Below, piece by piece: positions 33,649 through 42,985 of a DNA stretch of 64,000 nt. Origin of the DNA: Streptomyces sp. WZ-12 (GTDB taxonomy: Bacteria; Actinomycetota; Actinomycetes; Streptomycetales; Streptomycetaceae). The notes below the pieces were generated by a model that was not told the DNA's origin, did not search any database, and was given only the letters and a program-made list of their open reading frames with translations. The stretch's first letter is position 1; each line of letters begins with the position of its first letter. Both the position numbers and the translations under genes were made by a program. The stretch spans positions 3,998,501-4,062,500 of the forward strand of contig NZ_CP118574.1 in the NCBI RefSeq assembly GCF_028898845.1. The letters are read 5' to 3'.

Positions 33649-34671
33649 TCAAGCACCGCTCCCGGTGGGCAGCGCTTTCGCGCCATCGGACGTCACGCGC
33701 GTCGCGCCGATGTAGTCGGGCTGGTCGATCTTGTCGAACCGGATCACCGCCCCGGTGTACGGCGCGTTGATCATGTATCCGCCGCCCACGTAGATGCCCA
33801 CGTGGTGGATGGTCCGCGGGTCGTTGAGGTCGTGGGCGAAGAACACCAGGTCCCCCGGGAGGAGTTCGTCCCGCCTCGGGTGCGGGCCGGCGTTCCACTG
33901 GTCGTTGGCCACCCGCGGCAGCTCGATGCCCACCGCGTGGTACGCGGCCTTGGTCAGCCCGGAGCAGTCGAACCGCCCGCCGTCGTCCGCCGTGCCGTTG
34001 CCGCCCCACAGGTAGGGCGTGCCCAGCTTCTCCTGGGCGTAGTAGATGGCGGCCGACGCCTGCTGGGAGGACGCCACCGGGGCGGTCGGCGCCTCGAAGC
34101 TCTTGGCCAGGGTCGTGATGCTCTTCACGTAGCTCTGCGTCTCGCCGTACGGCGGGACACCGTTGTACTGGATGACGCGGTAGGCGCCGGCGTTGTACGC
34201 GGCGAGCATGTTCGCGGTGGAATCGCCCGGCGCGTCCTTCACATAGCGGGCCAACTCGCAGTCGTAGGAGGCGGCCGACGGGATGGCGTCCGCCGGGTCC
34301 CAGATGTCCTTCTTGCCGTCGCCGCTGCCGTCGACGGCGTGGGTGGCCCACGTCTCGGGGAGGAACTGCGCGATGCCGAGGGCGCCCGCGGGGCTCTGCG
34401 CACGCGGGTTCCAACCGCTTTCCTGATAGAGCTGCGCCGCCAACAGCGCCGGGCTGAGGGCCGGGCAGAGGGTGCCCCACTTCTGCACCAGCGACTGGTA
34501 CGCGGCCGGCACCGCGCCCTTGGCCAGCCCGACCGCCCGGCCGGTGGCCCCGGCCAGCCCGGCGGCCGCCCCGTACGTACCGATCACGAGCAGCCCGACC
34601 AGGCAGAGCATCAGCCCCACCCCGAGCCCGCTGGTAACCCAGAATTTCCGCACCCCCCAACCCTCCCCCAT
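33649..34671 (-). CDS. Lytic transglycosylase - NlpC/P60 bifunctional wall hydrolase
   Basis: 340 residues: an N-terminal membrane anchor (SGLGVGLMLCLVGLLVIGTY), a soluble-lytic-transglycosylase domain with catalytic Glu in LYQESGWNPRAQSPAGALGI and AYNAGAYRV, then an NlpC/P60 domain with RFDCSGLTKAAY (Cys), IHHVGIYVGGG (His) and MINAPYTG. This pairing is typical of VirB1/TcpG-like enzymes that open the wall for type IV secretion and conjugation machines. It is divergent from the cmd cluster, which has the other parts of such a machine. Confidence 0.92.
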   Translation of the reverse strand: MGEGWGVRKFWVTSGLGVGLMLCLVGLLVIGTYGAAAGLAGATGRAVGLAKGAVPAAYQSLVQKWGTLCPALSPALLAAQLYQESGWNPRAQSPAGALGIAQFLPETWATHAVDGSGDGKKDIWDPADAIPSAASYDCELARYVKDAPGDSTANMLAAYNAGAYRVIQYNGVPPYGETQSYVKSITTLAKSFEAPTAPVASSQQASAAIYYAQEKLGTPYLWGGNGTADDGGRFDCSGLTKAAYHAVGIELPRVANDQWNAGPHPRRDELLPGDLVFFAHDLNDPRTIHHVGIYVGGGYMINAPYTGAVIRFDKIDQPDYIGATRVTSDGAKALPTGSGA

Positions 34672-34936
34672 TCAGGCCCGGTTCACAGCCCTTTCGTCGG
34701 CCTCGGCGCGCGGGGCCGCCGCACCGCGGCGCACGGACCGGCGCACGGGGCGCTTCGAACGGTGTGCGATTCGCGTCACATCGGCGCACCCACAGGGCCC
34801 TTGACGCTCCGTCGGCCGCCTTCGACACCCGTCGGCTACCTTCGGCGCCCGGCCCCAGCAGACACCGCTCCCCCGCGCCAACCGCCGCCAGGCCCCCACC
34901 CGCAGAAACCCCGCCCCTGACAGCCCCTCACCATCC

Positions 34937-34963
34937 TTGACAATCAACGACAGACAGTCGTTG
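34937..34963. promoter_or_regulatory. Inverted repeat next to TTGACA in the cmd intergenic region
   Basis: CAACGAC (34945-34951) and GTCGTTG (34957-34963) form a 7-bp dyad around AGACA, directly after TTGACA (34937-34942). It lies in the 500-bp gap between the divergent wall hydrolase and cmdF and could be an operator serving either. No matching -10 is clear. The rest of the gap (34672-35172) holds no gene I can support. Confidence 0.45.
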
Positions 34964-35172
34964 CCCAGCGTTATCGCCCGTGATACACACGGTGAGACAA
35001 TGGCGCCTGGCGGGGCGCGAAGAGGGCCGTACACACGGCACTCCCACCGGATCCGTCGAAGAAAGCCGCCGAGTCGACATCTGATGGCGTCTTTGTCAGC
35101 GAAGATAGAGACTGAATCCGTGCCGTGCGGCACGGTCGGGCAACTATCCATAAAGGGGCGGTGAGTTCACAC

Positions 35173-35481
35173 ATGTTCATTGCAGCCCAAAAGGGCGACA
35201 TCACCACCATCATCGGTGGAATCGCCCCGGACTGGGGACCGTTCGGCAGCCTGGGCAACGAGGCCCGCGTGATGGTCGAAGTCATCATGGCGGTGGCGAT
35301 CCTGCTCTGCCTCGGCATCGCCATCTGGGGCGCCGCCAAGCAGCGCATCGGCGCCACCGCGCTGCGCGACACCTTCAGCGCCGAGCAGGGCAAGGGCCTG
35401 ATCGTGGCCGGCCTCACCGGGGTCTTCATCATCGGCTCGTTGGGCACGCTGTTCACCATCGTCTACGGCATGGCCGTCTAG
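35173..35481 (+). CDS. cmdF: CmdF-like small membrane protein (VirB2/TrbC-like)
   Basis: 102 residues with two hydrophobic helices, MVEVIMAVAILLCLGIAIWG and GLIVAGLTGVFIIGSLGTLF, joined by a short basic loop. Size and topology resemble VirB2/TrbC-like pilin or inner-membrane subunits of type IV secretion machines; that is inference. It is the first gene of the cluster homologous to S. coelicolor SCO4131-SCO4126 (cmdF-A), genes needed for normal differentiation. ATG at 35173; GTG at 35161 is an alternative nearer AAAGGGGCG. Confidence 0.82.
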   Translation: MFIAAQKGDITTIIGGIAPDWGPFGSLGNEARVMVEVIMAVAILLCLGIAIWGAAKQRIGATALRDTFSAEQGKGLIVAGLTGVFIIGSLGTLFTIVYGMAV

Positions 35482-36053
35482 CCGACCGGCAGCCCGCCGC
35501 GGACGGCCCGGCGGCCCGGCACCACCGGCCGCGGGCCCGTCCGGACGCCCGGCGGTCCGGCCACCACCCCGGCCCTGCCCGCCACCACCGGTCGGCACAC
35601 CGCGCACGTCGGCACGCGCCCGTCCCCGTGCCGCTCCGCATGCGCCCCCGCCCGTCCCCTCTCCGCCGTCCCGTGCCCTCCCGTACCCCCGCACGTCCCA
35701 CCCCCCGGTCCGAGGCCCCATGCTGACGCTCCTTCATCCCGGTTCGCGGGGACCCGAGCCACGACGTGCCCACGCCCACCACCAGCGGGCCGATTGGGCC
35801 GGCCGCGTCGCGGGGACAGGTGGTTCCGGAGACCAGCAGCCCGCGGCGGGCGTTCGACGGACGGGCACAAACCGCCCAGAGTCCCCCATTCGCCTCCGCC
35901 GCTCAGCAACTGAGGAACCGTCACGGTGAGATGTACTCGTACCACTTCACCCGAGCCGGCGCCCACGCGGCTACGGTCATATGAAGGCGGCACACCAACG
36001 GCAGGGACGGCGAGGGCGGCAGCGGCGATGGCGGCAGAGGGGGCACGGGAGCG
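35482..36053. other. 572-bp gap between cmdF and cmdE, no gene
   Basis: The first 240 bp are cytosine- and CCG-rich on the plus strand and lack coding pattern. The last 150 bp are less biased, with AGATGTACTCGTACC near 35930 and TACGGTCAT just before 35981, and probably hold the promoter for cmdE-A. Long frames on the opposite strand are products of base composition. Confidence 0.55.
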
Positions 36054-36908
36054 ATGAGCATCGGCGACGACGGGGACTACGGCGACGGCCACGGCTCCGG
36101 CACGGGCCAGACCAGGACCAGACTCCCCGACGGCGAGGGCGACGCCTACGGCCCGCCCCGCCGCACCCGGTCCACCCTCTCCAGCCGCAACCTCATCACG
36201 GTCGTCGGCGTGGTCGTCCTGCTGATCGCGGCGATCGCCTTCGCGAACCGCGGTGGCAGCGGCAACGACGAGACGGGCTCCGGCTCCGGCGGCTCCGGCA
36301 AGGACCGGGGCGCGGCCGCCCAGCCGACCGCCCCCACCGGCACCAAGCCGGTCTCCGGCAAGACCGGAAGCATCGCCTCCGGCTTCCCGAAGACCGAACA
36401 GGGGGCACAGTCGGCGGCGGCCAACTATGTGGTGGCGCTGGGCTCCAGCGCGATGTTCAACCACGACCAACGGCACGAGGTCGTCGGCACGGTCATGGCG
36501 CCGTCGGTCGTGGACGGCTTCCAGACCAAGTTGGACAACCTCTACTCGCCGCAGTTCTTCAAGAACGCCGGGCTGAAGCCGGACGGCACCGCCCCGGCCG
36601 GGACGACGTTCGTCTACCGCACCATCCCGGTCGGCACCAAGTCCACCGCCTTCTCCGCCTCCGAGGCGACCGTCGAGGTGTGGTGCACCGGGCTGCTGGG
36701 CCTGGCCGGCGAGGGTTCCACCAAGCCGGTCACCACGAGCTGGGTCACCTTCACCATGAAGCTGTCCTGGACCGGAAGCGACTGGAAGACGGTCGGCTAC
36801 GCGCAGAAGAACGGTCCGGCGCCGGTCAGCGGTGACGTTCCCGCGTCCGGCGCGAAGGAGATCGCGGGAGCGGTCGCAGGGTACGGAGGTTTCACCTATG
36901 CCCGGTAA
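36054..36908 (+). CDS. cmdE: CmdE-like single-pass membrane protein (TcpC/VirB8-like position)
   Basis: 284 residues. A charged cytoplasmic N-terminus of about 45 residues is followed by one helix (LITVVGVVVLLIAAIAFANR), a Gly/Ser linker and an extracellular domain of about 180 residues (SAAANYVVALGSSAMFNHDQ, VDGFQTKLDNLYSPQFFKNA, TSWVTFTMKLSWTGSDWKTV). The topology is that of VirB8/TcpC conjugation subunits, but I cannot show sequence homology. It overlaps cmdD by 11 bp. GGGAGCG precedes the ATG. Confidence 0.85.
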   Translation: MSIGDDGDYGDGHGSGTGQTRTRLPDGEGDAYGPPRRTRSTLSSRNLITVVGVVVLLIAAIAFANRGGSGNDETGSGSGGSGKDRGAAAQPTAPTGTKPVSGKTGSIASGFPKTEQGAQSAAANYVVALGSSAMFNHDQRHEVVGTVMAPSVVDGFQTKLDNLYSPQFFKNAGLKPDGTAPAGTTFVYRTIPVGTKSTAFSASEATVEVWCTGLLGLAGEGSTKPVTTSWVTFTMKLSWTGSDWKTVGYAQKNGPAPVSGDVPASGAKEIAGAVAGYGGFTYAR

Positions 36909-38196
36909 TCCGCATCGCCGGCGCACGCTGTCCCGCGTGTCCGTGGTGGTGGCGCTCCAGACCTGGGCGGTCCTCTTCGCGACCCGGGCCTTCGCCGACC
37001 CGAGCCCGAAGCCCTCCGGCGACACCTGCAACCTCGTTCCCGGCGCGGCCAAACAATTCTGCGAGACCGGCGACAAGCCCGGCGCCGGCGGGCCCAAACT
37101 GCCGACCGACAACCCCCTCGACAACAACCCCCTCGATCCCCTGGGTTCGCTGGCCAAGGGGTGTGCCAAAGCTGCGGCCTGGATTGTCGATAAATTGTCG
37201 GAGGCGGTGAAGGCGACCTCGCAGGTGGACTTCACCAATTCCGCGTTCCTGCGGCAGTACGCGGTGGTCTTCGCCGCGTCCACCGTGCTCACGCTCGTGC
37301 TGTGGCTGCTCGCCGTCGCCAAGCGGGCCGTGCGCGGGGTGCGGCTCACGGAGGCGATCAGTGAGGCGGTCGGGTTCCTGTGGCTGACGGTGCTGGCGTC
37401 CGCGTTCACGCCGCTGATCCTCTACACGGTGGTGTCGGCGACCGACGGCGTCACCGAGATCATCGCCAAGGGGACGGGGGCGCAGACCGACACCTTCTTC
37501 GGGTCGTTCTCGCAGGCGTTGACCAAGGGGACGGACATCGGCGGCGGGCCGATCATGCTGATCGTGGTGTCGCTGGTGTCCGTGCTGGCCGCCGGTGTGC
37601 TGTGGCTGGAGCTGGTGGTCCGGGCCGCGCTGCTGTACGTCGGGGCGCTGCTCGGGACCGTGGTGTACGCCGGGCTGGTCGACAAGAACATGTGGGGGCA
37701 CGTGCGCCGTTGGGCCGGGATCATGATCGCGGTGATCCTGGTGAAGCCGGTGATCGTGATCGTGCTCGGCATCGCCGGGGCGCTGTCCGGGGACAAGGGG
37801 CCGAACTCCTTCTCGGCCGTGGTGTCCGGGCTCGCCATCATCATCCTGGCGATCTTCGCGAGCGCGGTGATCTACCGCTTCGTGCCCGGCTTCGGCGACG
37901 AGATGGTGTCGGCCCGCACGAGCAAGGGGCGGGCCACCGACGGCAGTCAGGCGGCCGCGATGATCTCGTCGCCCGCGGCGCTGGTGTCGCAGGGCATCAA
38001 GACGCACAGCTCCCGCCGCTCGGGCGGGGACGGCGGGGGCGGCGCGCAGGGCGGGCAGTCCCGGCCGGCCGACGCGGTGGCCGGCGGGGTCGCCGCGCAC
38101 GGCTCCCGGTCGGCCCCGAGCACACCGGCGCCCCGCAGCAACCCCGGTACCGGCGTCCCACGCACCGGCAACACACCAGGAGGTGAGGGGCGTTGA
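36898..38196 (+). CDS. cmdD: CmdD-like polytopic membrane protein (VirB6/TrbL-like)
   Basis: 432 residues. A signal-like N-terminus (SRVSVVVALQTWAVLFATRA), then six or so membrane helices, including QYAVVFAASTVLTLVLWLLA, IMLIVVSLVSVLAAGVLWLE and IMIAVILVKPVIVIVLGIAG, and a Gly/Ser/Pro-rich cytoplasmic tail. This is the layout of VirB6/TrbL channel subunits, as also seen in actinobacterial conjugation elements. The ATG lies within the cmdE frame; the end overlaps the TTG start of cmdC. Confidence 0.87.
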   Translation: MPGNPHRRRTLSRVSVVVALQTWAVLFATRAFADPSPKPSGDTCNLVPGAAKQFCETGDKPGAGGPKLPTDNPLDNNPLDPLGSLAKGCAKAAAWIVDKLSEAVKATSQVDFTNSAFLRQYAVVFAASTVLTLVLWLLAVAKRAVRGVRLTEAISEAVGFLWLTVLASAFTPLILYTVVSATDGVTEIIAKGTGAQTDTFFGSFSQALTKGTDIGGGPIMLIVVSLVSVLAAGVLWLELVVRAALLYVGALLGTVVYAGLVDKNMWGHVRRWAGIMIAVILVKPVIVIVLGIAGALSGDKGPNSFSAVVSGLAIIILAIFASAVIYRFVPGFGDEMVSARTSKGRATDGSQAAAMISSPAALVSQGIKTHSSRRSGGDGGGGAQGGQSRPADAVAGGVAAHGSRSAPSTPAPRSNPGTGVPRTGNTPGGEGR

Positions 38197-39758
38197 GCAC
38201 GCCGTCCCAGCCGATCGCGCCGCGGCGCACGTATCTGATCGGCCGCGCCCGGCCCAATGCCGCCATCGGCAAGAACCGGGAGACCGGCGAGATCACGTTG
38301 ATCATCGCCGGCGCCTTCCTCGGCATGATGTGCGGGCTGCTGGTGCCCTCGCTGCCGCTGCGGATCGCCAGCCTCACGGGCTTCCCGATGCTGGGGCTGG
38401 CCGCGGTCTACGTGCCGTACCGGGGGCGCACCTTCTACAAGTGGTTCGAGATCCGGCGGAGTTTCCGCCGTACCGTGCGCAAGGGAGGGGCGGTGTACCG
38501 CTCCGGGGCGATGGAGGCCGGCGTGCGACTGGACGGGAGGGAAGTGGAGATCGGGCCACCGCCCGGCATCGGGCGGATCAGTTGGCTGTCGGCGCCGTTC
38601 GGGCCGGACGAGATCGCGGTGCTGCTGCACGCCGACCGGCGGACGGTGACCGCGGCGATCGAGATCGAGGGGCCGGGCGTCGGGCTGCGCGACAGCGAGG
38701 ACCAGGAGGCGCTGGTCGACCGGTTCGGCACGCTGCTCAAGCACGTCGCCAACGGGGACGGCTTCGTGACGCGGCTCCAGATGTTGGCGCGCACCCTGCC
38801 CGCCGACCCGGACGCGCACGCCAAGGACGTCACCCAACGGGGAGACGTCAACTCCCCGCGCTGGCTGCAGGAGTCCTACGACCAGTTGCAGTCGATGGTG
38901 TCGACCTCCTCGGAGCAGCACCGGGCCTATCTGGTCGCGTGCATGCACTACAACCGGGAGCTGGCCGCCGAGGCGGTCACCATGGCCCGGGCCGCGGCCG
39001 CCCAGCGCGGCGGGCTGCTGCGCCGGAAGCTGGACCGGGACGCCGGGCTGGCGGTGGTGATGGCCCGTGAACTGACCGACATCTGCGCCCGGTTGACGGA
39101 GGCCGACATCCGGGTCCGCCAGCCGCTGGGGCAGGCGCGGCTGGCGTCCCTGGTGCACTCCATGTACGACCCGGACCACCCGATCGACCACATCCAGGCG
39201 ATGAGCAAGGGCAACGCCTGGCCGGCCGAGCTGGACGCGACCGAGCCGACGTACCTCAAGGCCAAGACCCGGGAGTCGTCGACGCGGGCGCCCTGGTGCC
39301 ACGCCACCGCCTGGGTCAAGGAGTGGCCGCTGACCCCGGTGGGTGTCAACTTCCTCGCGCCGCTGCTGGTCCACACCCCGGACGTGATCCGCACGGTCGC
39401 GGTCTGCATGGACCTGGAGCCCACCGAGGTGGCGATCGAGCGGATGCTGACGGAGAAGACCAACGACGATGCGGAGGCCAGCCGGGCGGCGAAGATGAAC
39501 CGGGTGGTGGACCCGCGGGACGTGGCGCACCACGGGCGGGTGGACCAGCGCGGCGAGGACCTGGCGTCCGGCGCGGCCGGGGTCAACCTCGTCGGCTACC
39601 TCACCGTCTCGTCGCGCTCGCCCGAGGCGCTGGCCCGCGACAAGCGGACCATCCGGGCCTCCGCCGGCAAGTCCTACCTCAAGCTGGAGTGGTGCGACCG
39701 CGAGCACCACCGGGCGTTCGTGAACACCCTGCCGTTCGCGACCGGAATCCGCCGCTAA
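38193..39758 (+). CDS. cmdC: CmdC-like protein (SCO6880/SCO4128 family)
   Basis: 521 residues. Two adjacent N-terminal helices (ITLIIAGAFLGMMCGLLVPS and LTGFPMLGLAAVYVPY) resemble VirB3/PrgI-type anchors, followed by a large soluble region (ALVDRFGTLLKHVANGDGFV, RRKLDRDAGLAVVMARELTD, MLTEKTNDDAEASRAAKMNR) that looks like the N-terminal, P-loop-free half of VirB4. With CmdB it would make a split VirB3-VirB4. Start is TTG at 38193 with AGGAGG upstream, overlapping the cmdD stop (TTGA). Confidence 0.87.
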   Translation: MSTPSQPIAPRRTYLIGRARPNAAIGKNRETGEITLIIAGAFLGMMCGLLVPSLPLRIASLTGFPMLGLAAVYVPYRGRTFYKWFEIRRSFRRTVRKGGAVYRSGAMEAGVRLDGREVEIGPPPGIGRISWLSAPFGPDEIAVLLHADRRTVTAAIEIEGPGVGLRDSEDQEALVDRFGTLLKHVANGDGFVTRLQMLARTLPADPDAHAKDVTQRGDVNSPRWLQESYDQLQSMVSTSSEQHRAYLVACMHYNRELAAEAVTMARAAAAQRGGLLRRKLDRDAGLAVVMARELTDICARLTEADIRVRQPLGQARLASLVHSMYDPDHPIDHIQAMSKGNAWPAELDATEPTYLKAKTRESSTRAPWCHATAWVKEWPLTPVGVNFLAPLLVHTPDVIRTVAVCMDLEPTEVAIERMLTEKTNDDAEASRAAKMNRVVDPRDVAHHGRVDQRGEDLASGAAGVNLVGYLTVSSRSPEALARDKRTIRASAGKSYLKLEWCDREHHRAFVNTLPFATGIRR

Positions 39759-39799
39759 CGCCGCCAACGCCGCTGACAGCCCAGGGAGGCGCGTACGTC

Positions 39800-41263
39800 A
39801 TGGCCATGTTCGATCCGCTCGGTGCCCTCACCGAAGCCTTCACCAGCTTCCTGTTCGGGAAGGTGGAGACGACACGGCTGCCCGTACGCACCTCCACCGG
39901 CCAGGCGCAGGCGGTCTACCTCCCGACCGCGGCGCCCGGCCTCGGCGACTCGGGCGTGATCATCGGGCGCGAGGTGTACTCCGGCAAGGGCTACATCTAC
40001 GACCCGTTCCAGCTCTACGGGCAGCAACTGCCGGCGCCGCACTGGCTGGTGCTGGGCGAGTCCGGCAACGGCAAGTCCGCGCTGGAGAAGACCTACGTCC
40101 TGCGGCAGCTCCGCTTCCGGGACCGGCAGGTCGTGGTGCTGGACGCGCAGGGCGAGGACGGCGTCGGCGAGTGGAACCTGATCGCCGAGGAGCTGGGAAT
40201 AACGCCCATCAGGCTGGACCCGACGGCGGCCCTCAACGGCGGGATCCGGCTCAACCCGCTCGACCCCTCGATCACCACCACCGGCCAACTGGCCCTGCTC
40301 CGGACGATCATCGAGGTCGCCATGGGGCACGGCCTGGACGAGCGTGCCGGTTTCGCCCTGAAGGTCGCGCACGCGGCAGTGCTCAGCCAGTACGAGGAGG
40401 TGGAGGGGGCTGGCGGCGGCGCGCGCGGCCCCCGGCAGCCGGTGCTCTCCGACATCGTCGAGCAGTTGCGGCACCCCGAGCCGGCCTCCGCGGAGGCGAT
40501 GAACGTCGACATAGACGACGTCCGCGCCTGGGGGTTGGACGTGGCGCTGGTGCTGGACCGGCTGGTCGACGGCGACCTGCGCGGGATGTTCGACGGCCCG
40601 ACCACCGCCGGCATCGACCTGGACGCGCCGCTGATCGTCTTCGACCTCTCGCACATCGACCGGAACTCCATCGCGATGCCGATCCTGATGGCGATCGTCG
40701 GCGTGTGGCTGGAGCACACCTGGATCCGGCCGGACCGCAAGAAGCGGATCTTCCTGGTCGAGGAGGCGTGGCACATCATCAACTCGCCGTTCGTGGCCCA
40801 ACTCTTCCAGCGGCTGCTGAAGTTCGGCCGCCGGTTGGGCCTGTCCTTCGTGGCCGTCGTGCACCACCTCAGCGACGTGGTGGACGGGGCGGCGGCGCGG
40901 GAGGCGGCGGCGATCCTGAAGATGGCGTCCACCCGGACCATCTACGCGCAGAAGGCCGACGAGGCGCGCGCCACCGGGCGGGTGCTGGGGCTGCCGCGCT
41001 GGGCGGTGGAGATCATTCCGACGCTGACGCCGGGCATCGCCGTCTGGGACGTCAACGGCAACGTCCAGGTGGTCAAGCACCTCATCACCGAGGCCGAGCG
41101 TCCGCTGGTCTACACGGACCGGGCGATGACCGAGTCGTCGCCGCTGCCAACGGACGAGGCGCGCGCGCTGGCGCTGGCGGCGGACGCCGAGGCCGAGGCG
41201 CGGGCCGAAGCGATCGCGATGGAAAGGCAGTTGCGGGACGAGTCGAGCGAGACGGTGGCGTGA
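39800..41263 (+). CDS. cmdB: CmdB-like VirB4/TraC-type ATPase
   Basis: 487 residues. Walker A is GESGNGKSA (86-94), Walker B is KRIFLVEEAWHII, and GLSFVAVVHHLSDVVDG with ASTRTIYAQKADEARATGRV matches the C-terminal motor of VirB4 proteins. It should energise substrate transfer or assembly at the membrane. ATG at 39800 follows GGGAGG; a second ATG two codons on is possible. Its stop overlaps the cmdA GTG. Confidence 0.92.
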   Translation: MAMFDPLGALTEAFTSFLFGKVETTRLPVRTSTGQAQAVYLPTAAPGLGDSGVIIGREVYSGKGYIYDPFQLYGQQLPAPHWLVLGESGNGKSALEKTYVLRQLRFRDRQVVVLDAQGEDGVGEWNLIAEELGITPIRLDPTAALNGGIRLNPLDPSITTTGQLALLRTIIEVAMGHGLDERAGFALKVAHAAVLSQYEEVEGAGGGARGPRQPVLSDIVEQLRHPEPASAEAMNVDIDDVRAWGLDVALVLDRLVDGDLRGMFDGPTTAGIDLDAPLIVFDLSHIDRNSIAMPILMAIVGVWLEHTWIRPDRKKRIFLVEEAWHIINSPFVAQLFQRLLKFGRRLGLSFVAVVHHLSDVVDGAAAREAAAILKMASTRTIYAQKADEARATGRVLGLPRWAVEIIPTLTPGIAVWDVNGNVQVVKHLITEAERPLVYTDRAMTESSPLPTDEARALALAADAEAEARAEAIAMERQLRDESSETVA

Positions 41264-42939
41264 CGCGCGGAGACGACGAGGACGGGTACGGCCGCGGCTA
41301 CGGTCCGTACGACGACCGGGGGGACGGTCGGGGCGGGCGTCATGGCCACGGCCGCGGGGGCGGCCGGCCCCGGAGCCGGGGCGTGCCCGACGCGCTGCTG
41401 GTGGGGCTGATCGGCTTCCTGCTCGGCCTGACCCTGGTGGTGTGGACGGCGACCGGCCTGGCCGGGCTGCTGGCGCACGGCGGTTGGCCGTCGGGGGTGA
41501 CCTACGGCGGGACGCCGCTGGCGCTGCCGCACCTGGTCTCCGCGCCGCACGACATCGCGGCGGCCTGGCCCGACGCGCCGAAGGGCCAACTGCCCGGCTA
41601 CGGCCTGTTCTGGGGGCTGTTCGTCGGCGAGTTGATGGTGCTGCTGGTGCTGGCGATCTTCGTGCTGGGGACGGTCACCCGGTACCGGGCCGTACGGGCG
41701 ACGCGGCGGGCTCAACGGGCCGGCGCGGGGCCGCGGGCGGCGGGGGCGCGCGGGGTGGCGCCCGAGGCGGCGGAGGGTGCGGGGGCGCCGGTGGCGCAGC
41801 CCGCGCCGCAACCCGCCGCCCCGCAGGCTCCGGTGGCACCGGCGGTCCCTTCGGTCCCGGTGGCACCGTCAGTCCCGGAGACCGCTGTGGCGCCGGCCAG
41901 TCCGGCGCCGTCCCCTCCGGCGGCGGCACCGCCGGTCGCCGAGCCGGTGCCCGAACAGCGCGCCGCCGACGCACCCGCGGTCGCGGCGGCCCCGGCCGCC
42001 GAACCGGCCCTTCCCCGGCTGCAGTTCGACCGCGAGCGGGCCGCCGCGGTGGCCGCGGCGTTGGCCGCCGCCACCGCGGCGCCCGGCCCCCTGGTCGTCG
42101 CCACCACCGATCCCGCGCTCTGGGCCGAGACCAAGGACGCCCGCGCCAAGCTGGGGCCGCTGCTGGCCTACGACCCCACGCACCGCCTGGACACCCCGGC
42201 CCGGCTGCGCTGGTCGCCCACCGCGGGCTGCGAGGACATCGTCACCGCCACCGCCCGGGCCGCCGCGCTGCTGGCCCCGGTCCGCCCGGCCAGCACCCTG
42301 GACGCGGCGCTCGCGGACGCCGCACAGACCCTGTTGCGCTGCTGGCTGCACGCCGCGGCGCTGGACGGCCGCCCGTTCCGCCAGTTGCACCGTTGGGCGC
42401 ACGCGGCGGGCGGCGCCCAGGAGCCGGTGCGCATCCTGCGGACCAACCCCAAGGCGTCCAGCGGGCAGGCCGGCGAGCTGGAGTCGGTGCTCACCGCGCA
42501 CACCGAACGCCGGGAGAGGGCGAAGGAGTTGGTGGGGCGCACACTGACCGCGCTGTCCTCGGTGCACATCCGGGACGCCAGCAATCCGCTGCGATCGGAT
42601 GCGCTCGCCCTCGAATCATTCGTCGCCGAAGGGGGAACGCTGTACCTGGTGGGCGAGTCCATCGAGGACCCGCGCACCGACCCGGGTGCGATGCCGCTGC
42701 TCACCGCACTCCTCTCGCACGTGGTCGAGCACGGCCGCCGCATGGCCGAACGGTCATCCGCCGGTCGGCTCGACCCACCACTCACCCTCGTCCTGGACGA
42801 CATCGCCGCGCTCGCCCCGCTGCCCGCGCTGCCCGAACTCCTCCAAACGGGCCGGCAGCGCGGCCTGTTGACGCTGGCCACGATGCGCTCCCGGGAGCAG
42901 GCCCGGGCCCGTTGGTCGCAGGACTTCGCGACGGCCTGA
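41260..42939 (+). CDS. cmdA: CmdA-like coupling-protein homologue without Walker A
   Basis: 559 residues. Two membrane helices (ALLVGLIGFLLGLTLVVWTA; LFVGELMVLLVLAIFVLGTV), then a Pro/Ala/Val linker (about 155-245) and a TraG/VirD4-like domain: LLAYDPTHRLDTPARLRWSP with TAGCEDIVTATARAAALLAP, and the Walker-B-like LTLVLDDIAALAPLPALPEL with LLQTGRQRGLLTLATMRSRE. No GxxxxGK[ST] precedes it; the expected P-loop position reads PLVVATTDPALWAETKDARA. So it looks like a coupling protein that has lost ATP binding. GTG start, GTGA overlap with cmdB. Confidence 0.85.
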   Translation: MTRGDDEDGYGRGYGPYDDRGDGRGGRHGHGRGGGRPRSRGVPDALLVGLIGFLLGLTLVVWTATGLAGLLAHGGWPSGVTYGGTPLALPHLVSAPHDIAAAWPDAPKGQLPGYGLFWGLFVGELMVLLVLAIFVLGTVTRYRAVRATRRAQRAGAGPRAAGARGVAPEAAEGAGAPVAQPAPQPAAPQAPVAPAVPSVPVAPSVPETAVAPASPAPSPPAAAPPVAEPVPEQRAADAPAVAAAPAAEPALPRLQFDRERAAAVAAALAAATAAPGPLVVATTDPALWAETKDARAKLGPLLAYDPTHRLDTPARLRWSPTAGCEDIVTATARAAALLAPVRPASTLDAALADAAQTLLRCWLHAAALDGRPFRQLHRWAHAAGGAQEPVRILRTNPKASSGQAGELESVLTAHTERRERAKELVGRTLTALSSVHIRDASNPLRSDALALESFVAEGGTLYLVGESIEDPRTDPGAMPLLTALLSHVVEHGRRMAERSSAGRLDPPLTLVLDDIAALAPLPALPELLQTGRQRGLLTLATMRSREQARARWSQDFATA

Positions 42940-42953
42940 GCGGGACGGGCCGG

Positions 42954-42985
42954 CCCCCGGCCCCCTCCACGGACCGGGCCGGGGG
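42954..42985. terminator. Terminator between cmdA and the biosynthetic operon
   Basis: CCCCCGGCCC (42954-42963) pairs with GGGCCGGGGG (42976-42985) over a 12-nt loop. It ends at the base before the thioesterase stop codon and serves two convergent operons. Confidence 0.75.

Noticed and set aside
35478..37409. 643-codon minus-strand open frame over cmdE/cmdD
   Set aside because: The plus-strand genes have clear membrane topology, ribosome sites and overlaps; this frame has none of these.
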